NCBI GenBank assembly: GCA_030686995.1
Contig: CM060698.1
Location: 144,727,106 to 144,791,105, forward strand
DNA length: 64,000 bases
Origin: Artemisia argyi
Lineage: Eukaryota; Streptophyta; Magnoliopsida; Asterales; Asteraceae
Direction of reading: 5' to 3'
Shown here: piece after piece, positions 37,742 through 49,266 of the stretch
Numbering within the stretch: the first letter of the stretch is position 1
How the letters are laid out: every line of letters starts with the position of its first letter
Position numbers and translations under genes: made by a program
The notes under the pieces: generated by a model
Database searches by the model: none
The model's input: only the letters and a program-made list of their open reading frames with translations
Told to the model about the DNA's origin: nothing

Positions 37742-38231
37742 TCAATCGTCACTAAAGAAGTTTACATCGACCACATAATCATCAGTTAACTCAAGACCCA
37801 TTGCCCGTAATTCGTTGATCAATGCATCTACCTTTTGAAGTCTCGAGCTTACACCTTTTAAAACCTTTTGACACTCATCATGATCACCGACATTGAGTTT
37901 AAGCCAGTCAAGCAGAATGTTGACATCAAGATCATCTGTGACATCAAAATAATTGACAAATATATTGTTAGTATGAAAACGCGTATGTATTAAAGTTTAG
38001 TAAACCAAATATCAGAAAATTACCTTTTTTATTCGTCGATGAATCACCGTCTTCAAAAACCGATTTAAGAAACCTCAATGCTGCGTCCACTTTTGAACTT
38101 GTTTGATTAACGGGTTCATGTCCATGTTGAGTGTTTGGTTTAGGGTCGTTTTTTGGATCACCGGATTTGGTGTTATTGTCATTAGGATTATTTATTGTAT
38201 CTTGAATATTTTGATGATTTGATGATGCCAT
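37742..38231 (-). CDS. Unknown 133-aa Helitron-borne protein, 2 exons
   Basis: Exons (minus): 38,231-38,024 and 37,935-37,742; the GT-AG junction keeps the frame (402 nt including TGA). The start MASSNHQNIQ opens an Asn/Pro/Lys-rich, probably disordered first half. The second half is predicted from its heptad-like pattern to be helical (LLDWLKLNV, VSSRLQKVDALINELRAMG) with an acidic end (VDVNFFSDD). I recognise no family. It sits immediately upstream of RepHel on the same strand. It could be an accessory factor or captured cargo. Confidence 0.6.
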
Positions 38232-38650
38232 GTATAAAGCGTGGGGTGTGTTGGTATAAGAAAATACACATAGATGATGAGTATATATATACTTAAGGTG
38301 TAGGTGGTTGTTACAATAATTAGGGTTTATTTTTTGGGTGTTTTGGTTCCAATATTTACACATATGGTCCATGATTATAAGCAATATGTTTTATATGGTT
38401 TTATATATAAAATCTACACTATAAAGGTGACTAAGATAATATGTATAGAATGTGAATAAAATCCATATATACTTTCATACAAATAGTATAATTAAAAAAA
38501 AAAAGTATAAAATCCAATAAATGTCTAATTAAAATTAAAACAAAAAATAAATAAAAACAAAAACGTATGTTAAAAAGTAGTAAAAGTGAATACCAAAGGA
38601 TGTTCTTATTTAGAAAAGGATGAAAACATACAATAACGATGTTTTGACTA

Positions 38651-39623
38651 TCAAAAATCGTCGTTGTCGTCGTCTGTATCATCATCAGATGGTGCATCAT
38701 CATCGTTAATGAAGTCGGCTAAGTCATCTCCATCGTCCGTGTCATCCGAAGATCGGTCACTTTCAAGGTCCTCTAAACCAATCCCATCTTCCTCATCCGT
38801 ACCTTCTTCCACGGTATCGCTTATGTGAATAGCGTTATCTACTTCAATGTCATCATCCGTTTCTTCGTCAATCAAACTAAACAGACTTGCATTGGATGAT
38901 GACGTCCTTGGTTTCTTGTTCGAGCGACGGAAAGTGAGAGGCTTATCCTCAACAATATCCTATGTAAAGAAAAAAATACAAAATTAACATTAATAATAAC
39001 AAACTAATAGCTTTTCCGTATTGACACTTTAGAAAAAATAGTTTGAGAAAAAATAAATAAAATAAAATAAAATAAAAAAACTATAGCAATGAAAAAAACT
39101 ATACTTTCTCGTACTATATTTTAAATGTCACAATAAAAACGTTTTTTTTTTTTTTTTTTTTTTTAATTTTAATTAGTTATTTATTTATTTTATTTTTTTG
39201 TTACAATGCTTATGGACTTACCTCGTCAGAAGAGCTAATATTAACAACTTTTTCATCTTTCATCAAGCTTCCGCGTTTTTTAGAAACGGGTTCACCCTGT
39301 ACAATATTTGTTTTTAAAGTAAATATATATTAAAGTGTATATTATTTATCTAAAAAAATATATAATGACAAATATTGAATGCAATATAAAAGTGTCAATC
39401 TTACCACATCGTCATCTGATATGTCAATGACCGGTATATCTTTCGCGGGCACATCTCCAGAATTTGATTCGTTATTGTTCTCTTGATTTTTGCTTGCCTA
39501 CATTAAAATAAAAATAATCACAACACATATATATATATATACATGCAAACGTATGTATATAACAAATTATTGAAAAAAATGTTTAAAAAAAAATACATTT
39601 GGTGAATCGTTATTGTTAACCAT
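38651..39623 (-). CDS. Acidic 167-aa Helitron protein with two SUMO-interaction-like motifs, 4 exons
   Basis: Exons (minus): 39,623-39,597; 39,497-39,405; 39,296-39,222; 38,959-38,651, with phase-0 GT-AG junctions and 504 nt including TGA. Residues 31-39 read PVIDISDDD, a textbook SUMO-interacting pattern (hydrophobic core followed by acids). Residues 56-65 (KVVNISSSDE) give a second, with Ser/acidic flank. A basic stretch (RRSNKKPR) could act in nuclear localisation. The last 80 residues are Asp/Glu-rich and end in an Asp run. No enzymatic domain is visible. It is transcribed divergently from the B3-like gene. The SIM call is by pattern only. Confidence 0.62.
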
Positions 39624-40007
39624 ATTGTGAAAAAAAAAAACTAATATTATTGTAAATGTGCAATGAATATTTGATTGGATTTATAGAAAATGAATGTCAA
39701 TATATTAGGAATAGATTCATATAATATTGTATTTTATTTGTAGATTACATCTAATTTGTTATGTATTATATGAAACAAATGTTTTACATGTATATAATCA
39801 TAATATCTAAAACATGTATTTTTTTATAACTATTTTAGTCAAAAAATGAGAAACAAATATATAAAAGATTGCTTGTTATAGCTTCTATAATTATAATGAT
39901 TACATGCAATCCTTTATTTTTTTTTGAACATTGATTACATTATATAGGGTTATACTTTCCATGTTTATCTTAAATCCACATTATAATCATTATACCACCA
40001 ATAATTC
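39624..40007. promoter_or_regulatory. Putative shared divergent promoter (acidic gene / B3-like gene)
   Basis: About 0.4 kb of AT-rich DNA separates the acidic gene's ATG from the probable 5' UTR exon of the B3-like gene. No defined TATA assignment was made for either side. Confidence 0.4.
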
Positions 40008-40634
40008 ATCTCTCTAAATGCAAAACCGCCGTCTTCTCAGTTCGTAACTTCGAACGATCCGATCAACAGGTTTGTTTGTTTTTTTTTTTTGTTTTTTTTT
40101 TTTCTTCTTTGGTTCATACATCTTATTGATCATTGGATACCAATGTAATAACCGATATTAGCAAAGTATCTAAACCTATTTGCATGTATATAATCGGATA
40201 TGTTTTACCGGAATCATAAGTTTGGTGACTCTGTTCTTGCGGTTGTTTTAAGTAATAGTTTAAAGATGATTGATTTTAATCAATCTATTTTGGGATTTCA
40301 CTAATCCAGTATATCTAATAATATAATATATATGTATGATGTTGTAGATTATCAGATTATGTTTAGGCAAATGGTTATGATACGTTTGCAATGTTGACAT
40401 GATTATTTGTTGTACATGTATTAAAAGTAAATGATGCTAACCATACTTTATTAGTTCAACTTTTACAAACTGATGAAACGGTTATTGTTTGATTTAGGTT
40501 GATTTTGTGTAAATTTCAATAGATTGGGAGATAGGAGATGTATATATTTAAGTTGAGATGTTAACAGGAACACCATATACAACTCTAGTTGTTAAAAATG
40601 ATAATCTCAACACGATTGATAGTTAGTATCCATT

Positions 40635-41580
40635 ACCTATTGTAATATGGTGTGTTTAATGTTTTCAAAAGAAGTTCAAATGTGATGATAATACTTTAGT
40701 AGTTACGTTCACTTGTTTGGATAGTTTGTGATAATGCTACAACAGAAGCCGTGTCTTGTTTTAGATTACGTCTCTTGATAATATGATGATTTCACTTGAT
40801 AATGCTACTTAGAAGGTATAAGTACTATAAAAGAGATATATGAGTATAGATGTATGAATAAGGTAAAATTTAGTTAAAATTGTTGTCGTTAGATTTGTTA
40901 AGTAATATGTAGTATTCATTTTTGAATGTAATTCTACGAATATCTATTGTAATATGCTGCGTTTAATGTTTTCACAAGAAGTTGACATGTGATGATATTA
41001 CTTGAGTAGTTACGTCCACTTGTTTGGAACCTTTGTGATAATGCTACAACATAAGCCGTGTCTTGTTTTAGATTACGTCTCTTGATAATATGATGATTTC
41101 ACTTGATAATGGTACTTAGAAGGTATAAGTACTATAAAAGAGATATATGAGTATAGATGTATGAATAAGGTAAATTTTAGTTAAAATTGTTGTCGTTAGA
41201 TTTGTTAAGTAATATGTAGTATTCATTTTTGAAGGTAATTCTACGAATATCTATTGTAATATTCTGCGTTTAATGTTTTCACAAGAAGTTGACATGTGAT
41301 GATATTACTTGAGTAGTTACGTCCACTTGTTTGGAACCTTTGTGATAATGCTACAACATAAGACGTGTCATGTTTTAGATTACGTGTCTTGCCAATATGA
41401 TGAACTTACTTGAATATGCTACTTAAAAGCTTTAAGTACTACAAAATAGATATATGACTATAGATATATGAATCACGTAAAATTTATTTAAAAATGTTGT
41501 GGTTACATTTGTTAAATACTATGTAGTAAACAGTTTTGAATGTAACACTATACTGACAATGTCAACGTCGTGTTTCTAAT
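40635..41580 (+). repeat. About 307-bp tandem repeat, three copies, in the B3 gene 5' UTR intron
   Basis: Units begin near CTATTGTAATAT(G/T) at about 40,638, 40,944 and 41,251. Each contains GATAATGCTACAACA, GATTACGT and AAGTACTA-type words. Copies 1 and 2 are closest; copy 3 is more diverged. Confidence 0.85.
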
Positions 41581-41587
41581 AAACAGG

Positions 41588-43099
41588 ATGAGCATGCAGT
41601 TTTTAGTCGAGGCAAACAAAAAAAACATCCGAACACTCCAGGTAGTTAGTTTTAATAATACGTACATACCGTATAACTTAATTAGTGTAAATTTAAATGT
41701 AGATACGAATTAATATTTTCAATTACAGATCCTTCCAAAATTCTTTAAGGAAAGATTGTACCCGAGAAACCAATGGATATACTTAATACATAATAGAGGA
41801 ACGAAACATAAGGTGTTCTGGAAAGTGGTTGCTGGTGATATTGTCTTGTACTCGCATGAATGGAAAGACTTTTTAACAGACAGCAGATACAACAACGCGG
41901 CGACATTACATTTCATACGTGAGGAAGAAGATTGTTACTACGTAACAGGGTACTACGATGAAGGGCACGAATGTAATGGCTACGACCTTACTTTGGCAGG
42001 TTACAGACAACTTCGATGCTTGGTCAGTGTGGAACAACCTCAACAATCACCGGTAACTCTTTAAGCTATATATATTACATTCGTTGAGTGTATTCAAAAT
42101 GTTGTTTATTTTCGATTTTGACTCGTAACTTTCCTTACAATGTCATTCTTATGAAGGTGGTTCCTTGTCATTTCCTTAAAGAACCTAAGAATGAAGATTT
42201 CACAGTTGTTGTGGCTGGCGTGCCGTTAGCAGCTTTGACTCACCGTGAAATTGAATTAGTTGAAGAAAAGAAACACGTGCAAGAATTGGGCGGACAGGGA
42301 TGGAGTTTGTTGGTTAATGAGTTAGGTTTGATTGGTGGCACAAGAGTGATATTGACAAATCTACTAAACAATACTCTGTCACTGATGCCATTTGATGAGA
42401 GCGGGATGGAAATGAGGTCTGAAATTGTACCACGTATGCAACTGAATTGGAGAAAGCCTTTCAAGAGAAGCCCGATAGATAATGGTATGTTAATGAACGT
42501 TTACATGTAATATTTTGTAATCTTTTACAAATGAAGTATCAGTATAAAAATTGTTTTTTCTTGCTTTTCAAATGAAGATGAACGAATGCAGCACATATGT
42601 GAAAGGGATGGATGCACGGAGCACAACGATGAGAAACATTGTTTTTATGCTCCGATTCTTGACTATGTGACGGACAAAGGTCGTTTGGTAAGTGGTTGAA
42701 ACCATATTTATTTCGTGTGTTACTCATGCATTGCATTGATTTACAGTTGAAAACATTATTAAAAGAATATATTCTTTACTATAACTACGTTTATTTTCAT
42801 TGTAGACCATACCCTTCAACTTTGTCAAGTCACATTCCATGTTCAAGTACCATAATGCCATTCTCCAATACCATGATGGACTTCAGTTTTATGTCCCCGT
42901 CGATCTAGAATATCACAGCGATCGACCTAACTCCAAAAATCATGTGACAATCAAGACAAATTGGAAGACCATAGTTATGCAGTGTGACTGGGATGATGCC
43001 AAAATGGTGAGGTTCAAACTTGCTGACTATGTGAAAGACGATAAAGTTTCATTGCCTAACCGTGACCCAATTATGATTCCAGTGTTTCTCATGTGTTAA
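41588..43099 (+). CDS. B3-like (DNA-binding pseudobarrel) protein, Helitron cargo, 5 coding exons
   Basis: Exons: 41,588-41,641; 41,729-42,052; 42,157-42,484; 42,578-42,687; 42,806-43,099; the 1,110 nt give 369 aa with an intact frame. A non-coding first exon is likely near 40,008-40,069 (donor CAACAG|GTTTGT), with a 1.5-kb 5' UTR intron ending just before the ATG. Residues 18-126 look like a B3 domain (LPKFFKERL, FWKVV, WKDFL). A second B3-like unit spans about 127-235 (VPCHFLKEP, LGGQGWSLLVNELGLIGG). Residues 236-369 contain a Cys/His-rich patch (HICERDGCTEH) and a third beta-rich segment (IPFNFVKSH). It runs opposite to RepHel and converges on the RPA gene. B3 proteins bind DNA; here a role on the element's ends or promoters is conjecture. 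Confidence 0.75.
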
Positions 43100-44517
43100 A
43101 ACATATGATCATGCTTTGCAAACTTTATGTCTTTCTTTCATGTAGTAAGGTATTATGGTTAGGATTTGTTAAATACTTGCATTATTGATTATGTTATTTT
43201 GCGTTTTGTGTCATTTGATGAATAGCAGCAGGAAATAGTGGCAATGGTTTATAATATTCTGAATATGTTTATTTTCATGTTTATGAATATATTTTTAGTC
43301 CATTGTGTTAAACGACCCGGGATATGGTTTTACTTTAATAGATGGTGTGGACTTTTTTTTTTTTTTGTTTTTTAAACAGATTCATTTTTAGGACATTATG
43401 TTGTTTGCACATGGGCTTACTTTAATTGTTGGTGTGGACTTTAATTTTCTGTTGATGTCTCATAGTTTAAAAGTATCATTCTTGTTATATGCATCAACCA
43501 TTCTTTAATAAACTATTACGTTTTTAAAAAACATATTCTGTCTCAAATTAGTTATATATTACGCGTATGGGGCAATATGTACATATAAGATAAGTGTTAG
43601 CTGCAATTTAAAAAGCTGTATGCAGAATTTACCAACCATTAGACATAAAAATTTAAAATGATAATGTTCACCAATTATGAATGGGACTACCCATATGCAA
43701 ACACATAAACAAATTGTCTAACATAGTAGCAGATGTTTGTCGAAAATATATTTTAAAAACCTAATCAGAATTAAATATATTTAAAAAAATGTCCGTAAAT
43801 GCAAACTATTCATCAACTATAAAATACATTTATATAAAGCCTTGTGACAATTGATGTGATTAGATAATGTAGAGTTGTTGATCACATTTATACTCAAAAT
43901 GTTAATGCAAAGTGCATTGCTCATCATGTGCACCGGAAGAAAAGCAAAGTAATACGCGTTTGGGGCAATATGTATAAACATTAACATTAATTTTACACAA
44001 TTGGGATGAAATTGACAAATGATTTATTTAAAAATATTGTAGCATTATAACAAAAGTACACAAACCACACCAATCTACTAACAAAAATGTAAATGTAGGA
44101 ATTATTGCTTGCAAACAACATTTATACAAAACTAACTACTTATAGAATAAGGATCCAAGCGCTAAGGAGATGTATGGCTTCAATGCGTTGAGTATTCTTG
44201 TACGACAAATGATGGCCAAAAAAACCTACAAAATAAATAGCAGAAAACAAAAGCATGTAGATAAAAGATAAGTGTCACCTGCAATGTAAAAATCTGTATG
44301 CAGATTTTACCAACCATTACACATCAAAATTTAAAATGATAAGGTTCACCAATTACGAATGGGACTCCCCATACGCAAACACATAAACAACGTGTCTAAC
44401 ATAGTAGCAGGTGTTTGTCGAAAATATGCAGAAAAACATAAGCACAATTAAACAGATTTAAACAAATGTCCGTAAATGCAAAAATAGTTGCATTTATTTA
44501 TTATGACTCACGGATCT
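43100..44517. repeat. Intergenic between convergent genes, with a ~225-bp direct repeat
   Basis: No gene is seen. Two similar copies lie at about 43,578-43,806 and 44,258-44,482, offset about 679 bp. Both contain TACCAACCATTA, CACCAATTA(T/C)GAATGGGACT and AATGTCCGTAAATGCAAA. The second runs up to the end of the RPA-like gene. Confidence 0.75.
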
Positions 44518-47048
44518 TCACTTATCAGCTTGTATGTGAATCTCAGTATCTTGAATCTGTTTGTTCAAAGTTGCACCATCAATTTCATGATCCACAGCTC
44601 CTTTCTCAATCTTAATATCGAGAGCCTGTTTTTTCATGCTTGAACCATCACTCTCATGATCCACATCGGATGCACGCTTGGAACTATTTTGTTTGCCAAC
44701 TGGCGTAGTATTTTCATCAGTTTGAGATTCCAAGTCCTGGATATGAAAAGAACATCAAAACATATTAGGTAAGACTGATTATTTTGTAAGAGTAGTATTA
44801 CAAAAGACGAACCACATACCAACGGAGTTATGTTTGGCAATGCAGAACTTGTGACATCAGCATCCTGTTTAACAGTTAATTGTTAAAAACTGAAGAACAA
44901 TCGCCATGGAGTATCCTATATAGCAACTATTGTAGCAAAAATAATTACCTTCAACGGAGTTGCAATGGCAAGAACAGAGTTCAAAATATCAGGATCGTCC
45001 GTAAGACGGAGCACAGTGAAGACAGGCAATAGTTTTTTCGCATTGAGCTCGTCGATGGCAACTTTAAAAGCGTACTTCTTTCCAACCAAGTTGGTGATCT
45101 CTTTTGGAAAAACTTGATCTTCCGCATTCTACATGGAACAAAACACAATAATTGAAATTGAAAAAATTATATAACATAGATTAACGATTAACGTTTTAAT
45201 TTAAAAATATTATCAAACTTTATAATTACCTTGCATCCATACTTGTCACATAGCTGATAGGCAGACCTACCAACCATTGCTTGCACTTCATCATTAAATA
45301 GCGACAACGATATCGTTCCTGATTCATCTTGAACTCTAATTTGAAGACGAAACCTGAAAGAAATTGCACAAAATTAGTAATGCAGTGGTTCCAACTATTT
45401 GTCGTATTACTACTAAAGACAACTTACTCAGTCTTGATGCCGGTAACGATCATATCACATTTTGTACATCTCCACTCATTAGGTGCTTGATATCCATTTG
45501 TCTTTTTGGTTTCGTCCTCAAGGTCAACATACTGACTTTCTTTAACAACCTTTTTATTACACTTCCGGCAACCGAGGTACCACCATCCTTCTTCCTCATG
45601 GATAGCAATTATTGTTCCAACGATTACGCTGGCCTTACCCTGAAAATGGTGTGAATACATATTTTGATTATTATAGCATTTTTTGATTTTATAAAAGGAT
45701 GATGGTATAGAAAATGAAACCTGATCCACATCAAGAAGTTCCACAATGTTTTTGACCTGCAACTTATTCAGAAATTCATCTCTAGTTGAATGTTTAGATT
45801 GAGTTGATATACGGGAAGCCGTGTTCTCACTTTTGGATTGGTCCTTATCAGCAAACAATCTGAACACACAAAATAACTAACCATTTTAACATAAAAACAA
45901 ATGCATATGATCTAAAGGATAGTATAAATAGTAAATTGTGACATACTTTAGCCTATAGAACTCCACATCCATAAATTCTTCTTTTGGAATGAATTCGTTG
46001 CCGTTGAAAAGGAAAAGCCTTGTCCCATTATAGGCGTTTTGAACTCCCATTTTGCCTATGTGTAAAGAATATTGAATAAGATAGTTGAACATCGTAACAT
46101 ATAGTTCATTATAGTTTGATAAATATTTTATCTAATATACCGTCCCAGATCTTCATCATGCCAAATTGGAGAATTAACATGATTTTACCACGGTTGGGGC
46201 ACGCATCAACAAAATCTTGAAACTGTTGTGCATATGCACCCCACAAAGTGCATCTCAGCTCGTTACCACTGCAAAAACATTGAAAATAAGAAAAACACCA
46301 AAATAAGAAAAAATTATGAAAACAGAATATTGAGGGTGTACTAACTCGGCATCAGCAAGGGTTAACGGCTTCTTTTTGCCTGACCTGCCATTCTTATCGT
46401 AATTGTCCAAATCATCACAAGCAACCACATGTCCAATTACATCTAAAAAATTGATAAATACAAAGCAATATGTAAATTTGTATATACTGAGGTAGGTAGA
46501 CAGATAAAGGCTAATATAAGAAAAAGTAACAAATATCTTACCAAATTGCCCGTCTTCTTCCTGTTGTAGATCGACTATTGTTTTGAATGCTCTAAAATCA
46601 AACCCATAAACAGAACCGGTAAAATCAGCACACGGTTCAATGATTGTGTTTGACAAAAAACTGAGCCGAAGTGGTTTGTTGACCATGCGATACTTGGGTT
46701 GAATCTCACCAAGACTATATCGAGATAGTGTAACAGCAGTTCCTTCTTCAACCTTGTTCTTAAAGCCATTAACCAATGCCATACGCATTGTAGCCTGCAT
46801 CTTAGTGCCCTGTTCACATCCAATTCAAAAGAACAAATACTTTAGTAACTGACTACAACACAAGAATTGTTAATCATAACGTATATTAATAAACTTACTT
46901 GCTCATCCATAATCACCAATTCCATGTTTTTCAAACCTTGTTTGCCATAAACGTCCTGCATCCAAGATCTTACTATTCGAACACGCAGTTTGATGTTGTC
47001 TTTAACGGCTGATAAGTCATTGATAAAACCTGCAACATAAGTAGCCAT
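44518..47048 (-). CDS. RPA70-like single-strand DNA-binding protein, 11 exons, Helitron-encoded
   Basis: Replication protein A large-subunit homologue, known as an accessory gene of plant Helitrons and likely to coat the displaced single strand. Exons (minus): 47,048-46,899; 46,809-46,542; 46,442-46,346; 46,268-46,141; 46,055-45,947; 45,859-45,721; 45,639-45,428; 45,353-45,230; 45,128-44,949; 44,864-44,820; 44,736-44,518. Phases agree; 1,671 nt give 556 aa. OB-fold DBD-A lies at about 8-120 (IMDEQGTKMQATM across the exon 1/2 join) and DBD-B at about 130-230. The C-terminal DBD has a zinc ribbon with Cys321, 324, 355 and 358. A charged tail follows in the last two exons. An alternative phase-compatible first exon (47,849-47,795, joined to 47,029) gives 568 aa. 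The frame is intact. Confidence 0.9.
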
Positions 47049-47926
47049 TGATGTTATACTTGTTGAAAGTGATACTTTTGAAATGCTAATGTGGTAAAGA
47101 AAGTAAAAATGACATACATTATATAGGCAGAATTGTAACTACATTTAGGAAAGTCAAAACACATATAAATTAAGAAACTATTCTCCTAATTTATCTAATC
47201 ATCATACAAATCATTATTATTGCTACACGAAAATCAGTATCAAATTAATTATTATTGCAAAAGTTCAATTTTGTTATTCCTGTTTTCACAATTTTACCCA
47301 AATATCAAAATTGTTAGGGTTCATACAAAATTAACATTAATAATAATCATTTTAAATTAACATTAATAATAATCATTGTAAAAGAACATATGCAAGAAAC
47401 CATTACAAACGAAATTGAATTGAAAAAAAATCTAAAAACACAAATAACTTACACATTTAAAGAATAACAAAATTGACAACTATATCAATCAACTTACAAA
47501 AATAGATGGATCCGAAACGTAAGGAGCAAGAGATTATTTTGATTCTTATCATCAAATGACTTTTTTGATTTATGGAAACAATTCCGTGTATTAGAATAGT
47601 GTAATGGCCAATTGATATATTGGAATTGAAACGGAATTGTAATTATCATCATTAATACTTTACATAAATAGATTTCCGTTTGTTTTGAAGGTAAATGAGG
47701 TGATATGATTTGCTTGAAGAAGAAGGAGTAATTAAATGTGGAAGCGTTTGTTTCATAAGGTCAATGTGACAATTTAATACAAATGAAAACTTACCATATA
47801 AACCTGATGGAACTCGTGTAACAAAAGTGTGCATGGATTGCTTGTACATTGTCGCTAAATAAGGAATTCCAAGTCACTGCATTAAACGAATTTTTAATGC
47901 GGGGTGCTTAAAGGACTTGTAAAAAA

Positions 47927-47941
47927 CCTTATTATATTAGA
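47927..47941 (-). other. Helitron 5' terminus
   Basis: On the minus strand TCTAATATAATAAGG follows a host A. The TC start and AT-rich context fit a Helitron 5' end, and it lies 92 bp before the alternative RPA ATG. Confidence 0.72.
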
Positions 47942-48967
47942 TAAAATAGATATCTAAATCAACAATTCACTTTAGTGAGGCAAAAATCTTTCCATGTTTG
48001 AAAGAAGAAAAAAATAATAATAATAAAAAATAAATACACTCACTTGTGAATCTATTGAAATCAAACCTATAAAAATTAAACAAAATAAGCTTAAGTCTTT
48101 TTCTTGAACTTCGGATTTTTTTTCCATGATATGAAATTACAGAAGTTGATGAAGCCTGCTCTTTAACTTGAATTGTGAACTTGTAACCACAAGATAAGGG
48201 CGAACACAACAAAGGATAGGAAACCGACTGAAACCGGAAAAATAATCATTGGCATAGGCGGACAAGAAGGAGAAATCCATGACGAAGTCTTCTTGTCTTT
48301 GTGGGTGGTGATCGAATTAACCACAAAGCTAAAACATGAGAGGTCATCCTTAAAGGTTGTTCATCACCTGCCTTAAAAGCAAGTGTTGTTGGTCTTAAGT
48401 GCTTGACATTAGCAATGAAGTAACTTTGAAGGAAACGTTGGAGCGTTCAAATTAAAGTCGATTAATAACTTGGTATTGCAAGATAAAGAAAGGGAAACTT
48501 AAGATAGCCTCTCGACCCGCCTTTAACAGTCGACGATCTGAGTTAAGTAATTTGATAATGCATTACATACATCTGAGTCAAAAACTCGCGCTCTTAGGTA
48601 ACCAGAACAAGTCCTCATTCGTTTATTGATTGAACAATGCATTTAAAGAGGAATAGTAATTATGGTATCGTACGATATTATCGTGTTTTGGTACTTAAGA
48701 ACGGGTAAAATAGATATTTTTTTAATTAAAAATTATATGAGCCAAGCATTTTTTATTTTATTTTATTTATTTTGAAAGGATGAATGCTCCCAACCAATAT
48801 TTACAAAATACACTACCAAACATGATGAGCTTGACAAGTCCCGATCACCACTAGTTTCATCAAACATAACGCAAAGGAAAAATGCATACTTATACTATTT
48901 GAATCTAATGAAACATACACATCAATTTATAAAAGATCGAAAGCTACTTTCACCTATTCACAAATTT
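47942..48967. other. Intergenic, nothing recognised
   Basis: Flank outside the Helitron 5' end. Short ORFs only, no gene or TE signature that I can support. Confidence 0.4.
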
Positions 48968-49266
48968 TAAGAGAGCACGATGCACTGCCGGATAACGAGT
49001 TATAGGTGCCATTTTGGCCCCTATGGCATGTTATACTGCACCACCCGATCAAGTTATAGGTGCCATCGTCATTCGGTTTACATTGCTTGTTTATTTTATT
49101 TTATTTAATCTATTTATTATTATTTTTTTAGCGAGTGGCTACTTTTTGTGGTGTGTTAAAAGAATTTTATTGGGAGAATGTTTATGTTAGGAGAGTTTTA
49201 TAAGGTTCATGTTGATGTGGCGACACTTTTAAAATTAATAGATGCCCACTGCACCTTGCTCTCTTA
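48968..49266. mobile_element. Candidate MITE with ~20-bp TIRs
   Basis: The left end TAAGAGAGCACGATGCACTG matches the complement of the right end (TAAGAGAGCAAGGTGCAGTG) at 17 of 20 positions. The length is about 300 bp with no ORF. The TSD is unclear, possibly TAA/TTA. Confidence 0.5.

Larger units (their letters stand above)
27964..47941 (-). mobile_element. Gene-rich, apparently intact Helitron, about 20 kb
   Basis: Rolling-circle transposon in minus orientation. Its 5' end (minus sense) is A|TCTAATATAATAAGG at 47,941. Its 3' end is a hairpin ACCCGGTGTCAACGGGT followed by CTCTAATCTAG|T, ending at 27,964. The A and T flanks fit Helitron insertion between A and T with no TSD. Inside lie a complete Rep/helicase gene, an RPA70-like gene, a B3-like gene on the opposite strand and three small genes, all with consistent splice phases. 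A second, homologous 3' terminus at about 29,195 lies inside the 27,964 one. The boundaries rest on terminal motifs; an empty site in a related genome would settle them. Confidence 0.85.
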
